A stretch of DNA of 64,000 bases from Streptomyces sp. NBC_01116 (lineage in GTDB: Bacteria; Actinomycetota; Actinomycetes; Streptomycetales; Streptomycetaceae), in the NCBI RefSeq assembly GCF_041435495.1, contig NZ_CP108644.1:2976001-3040000 (forward strand), read 5' to 3'. Of the stretch, positions 62,237 to 64,000 are shown piece after piece. Position 1 is the stretch's first letter. Each line of letters begins with the position of its first letter. Under the pieces are notes generated by a model. That model had not been told where the DNA came from and searched no databases. It saw only the letters and a program-made list of their open reading frames with translations. Position numbers and translations under genes: made by a program.

Positions 62237-62917
62237 TCACTCCGACTCACGTCCGACCGGCGGGAGTTGCCGCAGGTCCTGGTCCAGTTCCGCCGGGAGG
62301 CCGGCGTTGTCCTCGCACTCCAGCTTCTCGGCAACGGCCAAGGATGCGACATGGACAACGCGAAGGTTGTCCATCAAGTTCTCCGGAGCGTCGCCCCGGT
62401 CGTGGGCTTTGCTCAGTCCTCCGTAGATCCGCGCCGGGCGGTTCTTCGAGCCATCCAGCCGCGGGCTGACGCATTCGAAGTAGATCCCCGCCGAGCGGAC
62501 GTTGGCCACCGCCTCCTTCCCCAGGGAGAACCGCTTCGCCCCTTCAGGATTCCCTGGGTAATTGACGTCCTGTGGAGCATATATGTGGAAACTCAAGGTC
62601 GTGTCTTCGGTACTGCGACCCCCCTTCGCAGCCATCTCGCAGAGCTCTTCCCTCGGCGACCAGCTTCGATCGGAGGCGTACCCCTTCTTGATCTTTTCGA
62701 TCAGCTGCTCCACGCCACCACCCGCTCGCCGCTCGAAGGACGTCGCGCCCGTCACGCTCTCCACCGTCTTCTCCAGGCCCCCTGCAAACACCTCATCGCA
62801 CACCTCCGCTGCATTGACGTACGGCGACTGAGGCTCCGGGCCCGATGAGCATGCGGTAGCGCAGACGGCCACGAGCAGGCCAGCGATCAGGTTTTTTCCG
62901 TTCCGGTTCACACCCAT
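62237..62917 (-). CDS. Putative lipoprotein
   Basis: 226 residues if started at ATG 62917 (62926 is an alternative). The signal peptide ends in a lipobox-like ATAC with Cys23. The mature protein has four further cysteines (EVCDEVF, ELCEMAA, FECVSP, LECEDN), suitable for two disulfides, and a mixed alpha/beta composition. It lies 28 bases after the partial gene to its right (same strand), and a C-terminal duplicate lies to its left. Function unknown; an extracellular partner of the large neighbouring protein is possible. Confidence 0.72.
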   Translation of the reverse strand: MGVNRNGKNLIAGLLVAVCATACSSGPEPQSPYVNAAEVCDEVFAGGLEKTVESVTGATSFERRAGGGVEQLIEKIKKGYASDRSWSPREELCEMAAKGGRSTEDTTLSFHIYAPQDVNYPGNPEGAKRFSLGKEAVANVRSAGIYFECVSPRLDGSKNRPARIYGGLSKAHDRGDAPENLMDNLRVVHVASLAVAEKLECEDNAGLPAELDQDLRQLPPVGRESE

Positions 62918-62945
62918 GCCTTTCATCGCGGCCCGGAGGGCAGCC

Positions 62946-64000
62946 TCAGCCCGTCTCCGGATCCGCACCCTGCTGATTCTCTCTTTGGTTACCGACCCCG
63001 TAGCCCAAGAGCATCGATTCCTTCAGGTCCTCCCGGAACTGCGAATCTTCCTTGGTCGTATGACGAGCGAGGAAATCCTCCATCGGAGCCTCGGCCATCG
63101 ACTCACCGGAGCGATAGATGCTGTTCCATTCCTCTCTGGTGAGTTCCTCCGCCTTCTCCTTGCTCTTGTCGACCGAATTGTCCGAGACATCCCCGACGAC
63201 CTGGCCGATGACCTGCTCCGCGGCGCCACCGGCCGTGTCGGTCGCCAGGGGGATCAGCACAGCGGCGGCACCGACCGCAGCCGTCGCCGGCAGGAACGCG
63301 ACGCCGGCGGCGATTCCCACCCCCGCGCCGAACTCCACCCAGCCCGCACGCTTGGCCACCGCCTTCTCGTAATCCTCATGCTTCTTCATGTGATCCGCCT
63401 GGACCTGGTCGGCCCTGGACTGGTCGAGCATGCCCTGCACCTCCGCACCGACCCGGACGGTCGTGCGTGCGGCGCCCTCGTCAATGGTTCCGTCGGGGCC
63501 CACGTGCGTTTCCAGAGCGCTCCTGGTGTACGCCTGCTCCGCCGTGGAGAGGGTGGCGTAGGCGTCCGGGTGCTGGCCGAGAGCACTGAGGAATTGGCGA
63601 GCGTACGATCGGGCCTCGTCCCCGTCATCGCCGAAGGGAATGTGCCCTTCGATATTCTTGGTGGGGGCGAAGACGCTGTTCGCGTCGCCCTTGTCCAGTG
63701 CCCAGTTGATGTCGTCGATGTACCCAGCACCCATGACGCCCATACTGTCGGCCAAGCCCTCCTGGTGCTTGAGCAGGCCCGCGTCCGACCCGTACTTCTC
63801 CATGACCTGCTGCATGACCGCGGCGTTGTCGGCGTCCCGTTTCACGCTCGCGTCCGGGTCGCCCGCCGGGTAGCCGAGGGTCGCCGCTTCCAGGGCGTGG
63901 CCCAGCGCGTCCGGCATGTGCTGGAGGGTGGGCGCCAGCTTGTCCGGGTCGGTGGAGTTGGAGTCCGGGAACGACTCCCACTTCTCGTTGCCGAAGAAGT
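62946..64000 (-). CDS. C-terminal part of a large helical protein (partial, N-terminus beyond window)
   Basis: About 350 residues are visible in frame to the right edge; the reading frame continues past the window. The sequence is mainly helical and hydrophilic, with a paired hydrophobic segment in the middle (VEFGAGVGIAAGVAFLPATAAVGAAAVLIPL) that could insert in a membrane. Flanking regions are rich in Asp, Glu and Gln (SADAGLLKHQEGLADS-like and SVDKSKEKAEELTREEW, in pieces). It reminds me of the large DUF6571-type actinobacterial proteins that precede lipoprotein genes, but I cannot confirm this without the N-terminus. It ends 28 bases before the lipoprotein start. Confidence 0.6.
   Translation of the reverse strand, partial: FFGNEKWESFPDSNSTDPDKLAPTLQHMPDALGHALEAATLGYPAGDPDASVKRDADNAAVMQQVMEKYGSDAGLLKHQEGLADSMGVMGAGYIDDINWALDKGDANSVFAPTKNIEGHIPFGDDGDEARSYARQFLSALGQHPDAYATLSTAEQAYTRSALETHVGPDGTIDEGAARTTVRVGAEVQGMLDQSRADQVQADHMKKHEDYEKAVAKRAGWVEFGAGVGIAAGVAFLPATAAVGAAAVLIPLATDTAGGAAEQVIGQVVGDVSDNSVDKSKEKAEELTREEWNSIYRSGESMAEAPMEDFLARHTTKEDSQFREDLKESMLLGYGVGNQRENQQGADPETG

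Overview
This window is a high-GC actinobacterial chromosome segment, almost certainly from Streptomyces. Supporting signs are the very high GC content with codon bias toward G/C in third positions, rare TTA codons, an SsgA-family sporulation protein (SsgG), DasR-type operators in front of N-acetylglucosamine PTS genes, and a gene order (rph, nag PTS genes, cysM/cysO, clpS, pncB, ssgG, hpd, IclR regulator) that I recall from the conserved core of Streptomyces chromosomes. There is no CRISPR array, transposase or prophage.

Layout. 1-3.5 kb: a leftward four-gene set runs off the left edge. It encodes a clavaminate-synthase/VioC-like iron/2-oxoglutarate oxygenase, a TauE/SafE-type exporter, an FMN alpha-hydroxy-acid oxidase and a PLP aminotransferase (partial). 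The oxygenase and the oxidase each have an early TTA codon. This is the best candidate for an undescribed small-molecule pathway. 3.9-19.2 kb: housekeeping and envelope genes (alpha/beta hydrolase, DUF445 protein, SGNH hydrolase, DUF1707 protein, a three-gene ABC-2 exporter, a bifunctional penicillin-binding protein, a GroES-like protein, Bcp peroxiredoxin, a ProP-like transporter), then a tandem pair of HNH endonucleases next to tRNA-Leu(UAG). 19.3-24.8 kb: rdgB, a lipoprotein, rph and the GlcNAc PTS genes nagF/nagE1/nagE2 with three DasR-like sites.

24.8-33.4 kb: an MBL hydrolase, a membrane-anchored PemK-like protein and the CysO/CysM cysteine pathway preceded by a 42-residue Cys-containing leader peptide. 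Between cysO and its JAMM partner mec lies a BtuFCD-like importer with a clear cobalamin riboswitch, followed by mec, a 98-nt structured intergenic element and an amino-acid permease. 33.7-37 kb: DUF2017 protein, clpS, and NAD salvage genes pncB and pncA. 37-45 kb: a conserved hypothetical, a secreted M6 metalloprotease, RDD proteins, ssgG and a GlcD-like oxidase. 45-57 kb: a TPR protein, hpd with a divergent Lrp/AsnC regulator, an osmoprotectant ABC operon, an ArsR regulator whose promoter carries four 13-bp-phased TGCAAA repeats, an MFS exporter, a Lon-like protease and an IclR regulator (likely HpdR). 57-64 kb: a DEAD/DEAH helicase, an MFS exporter, tRNA-Cys(GCA), and an accessory-looking tail with a membrane-anchored hypothetical, a truncated lipoprotein paralog, its intact relative, and the C-terminal part of a large helical protein that leaves the window.

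Many long open frames on the strand opposite real genes are GC-skew shadows and were not annotated. Gene starts were chosen from ribosome-binding sites and family lengths. Functions for the first cluster and the last four genes are inferences.
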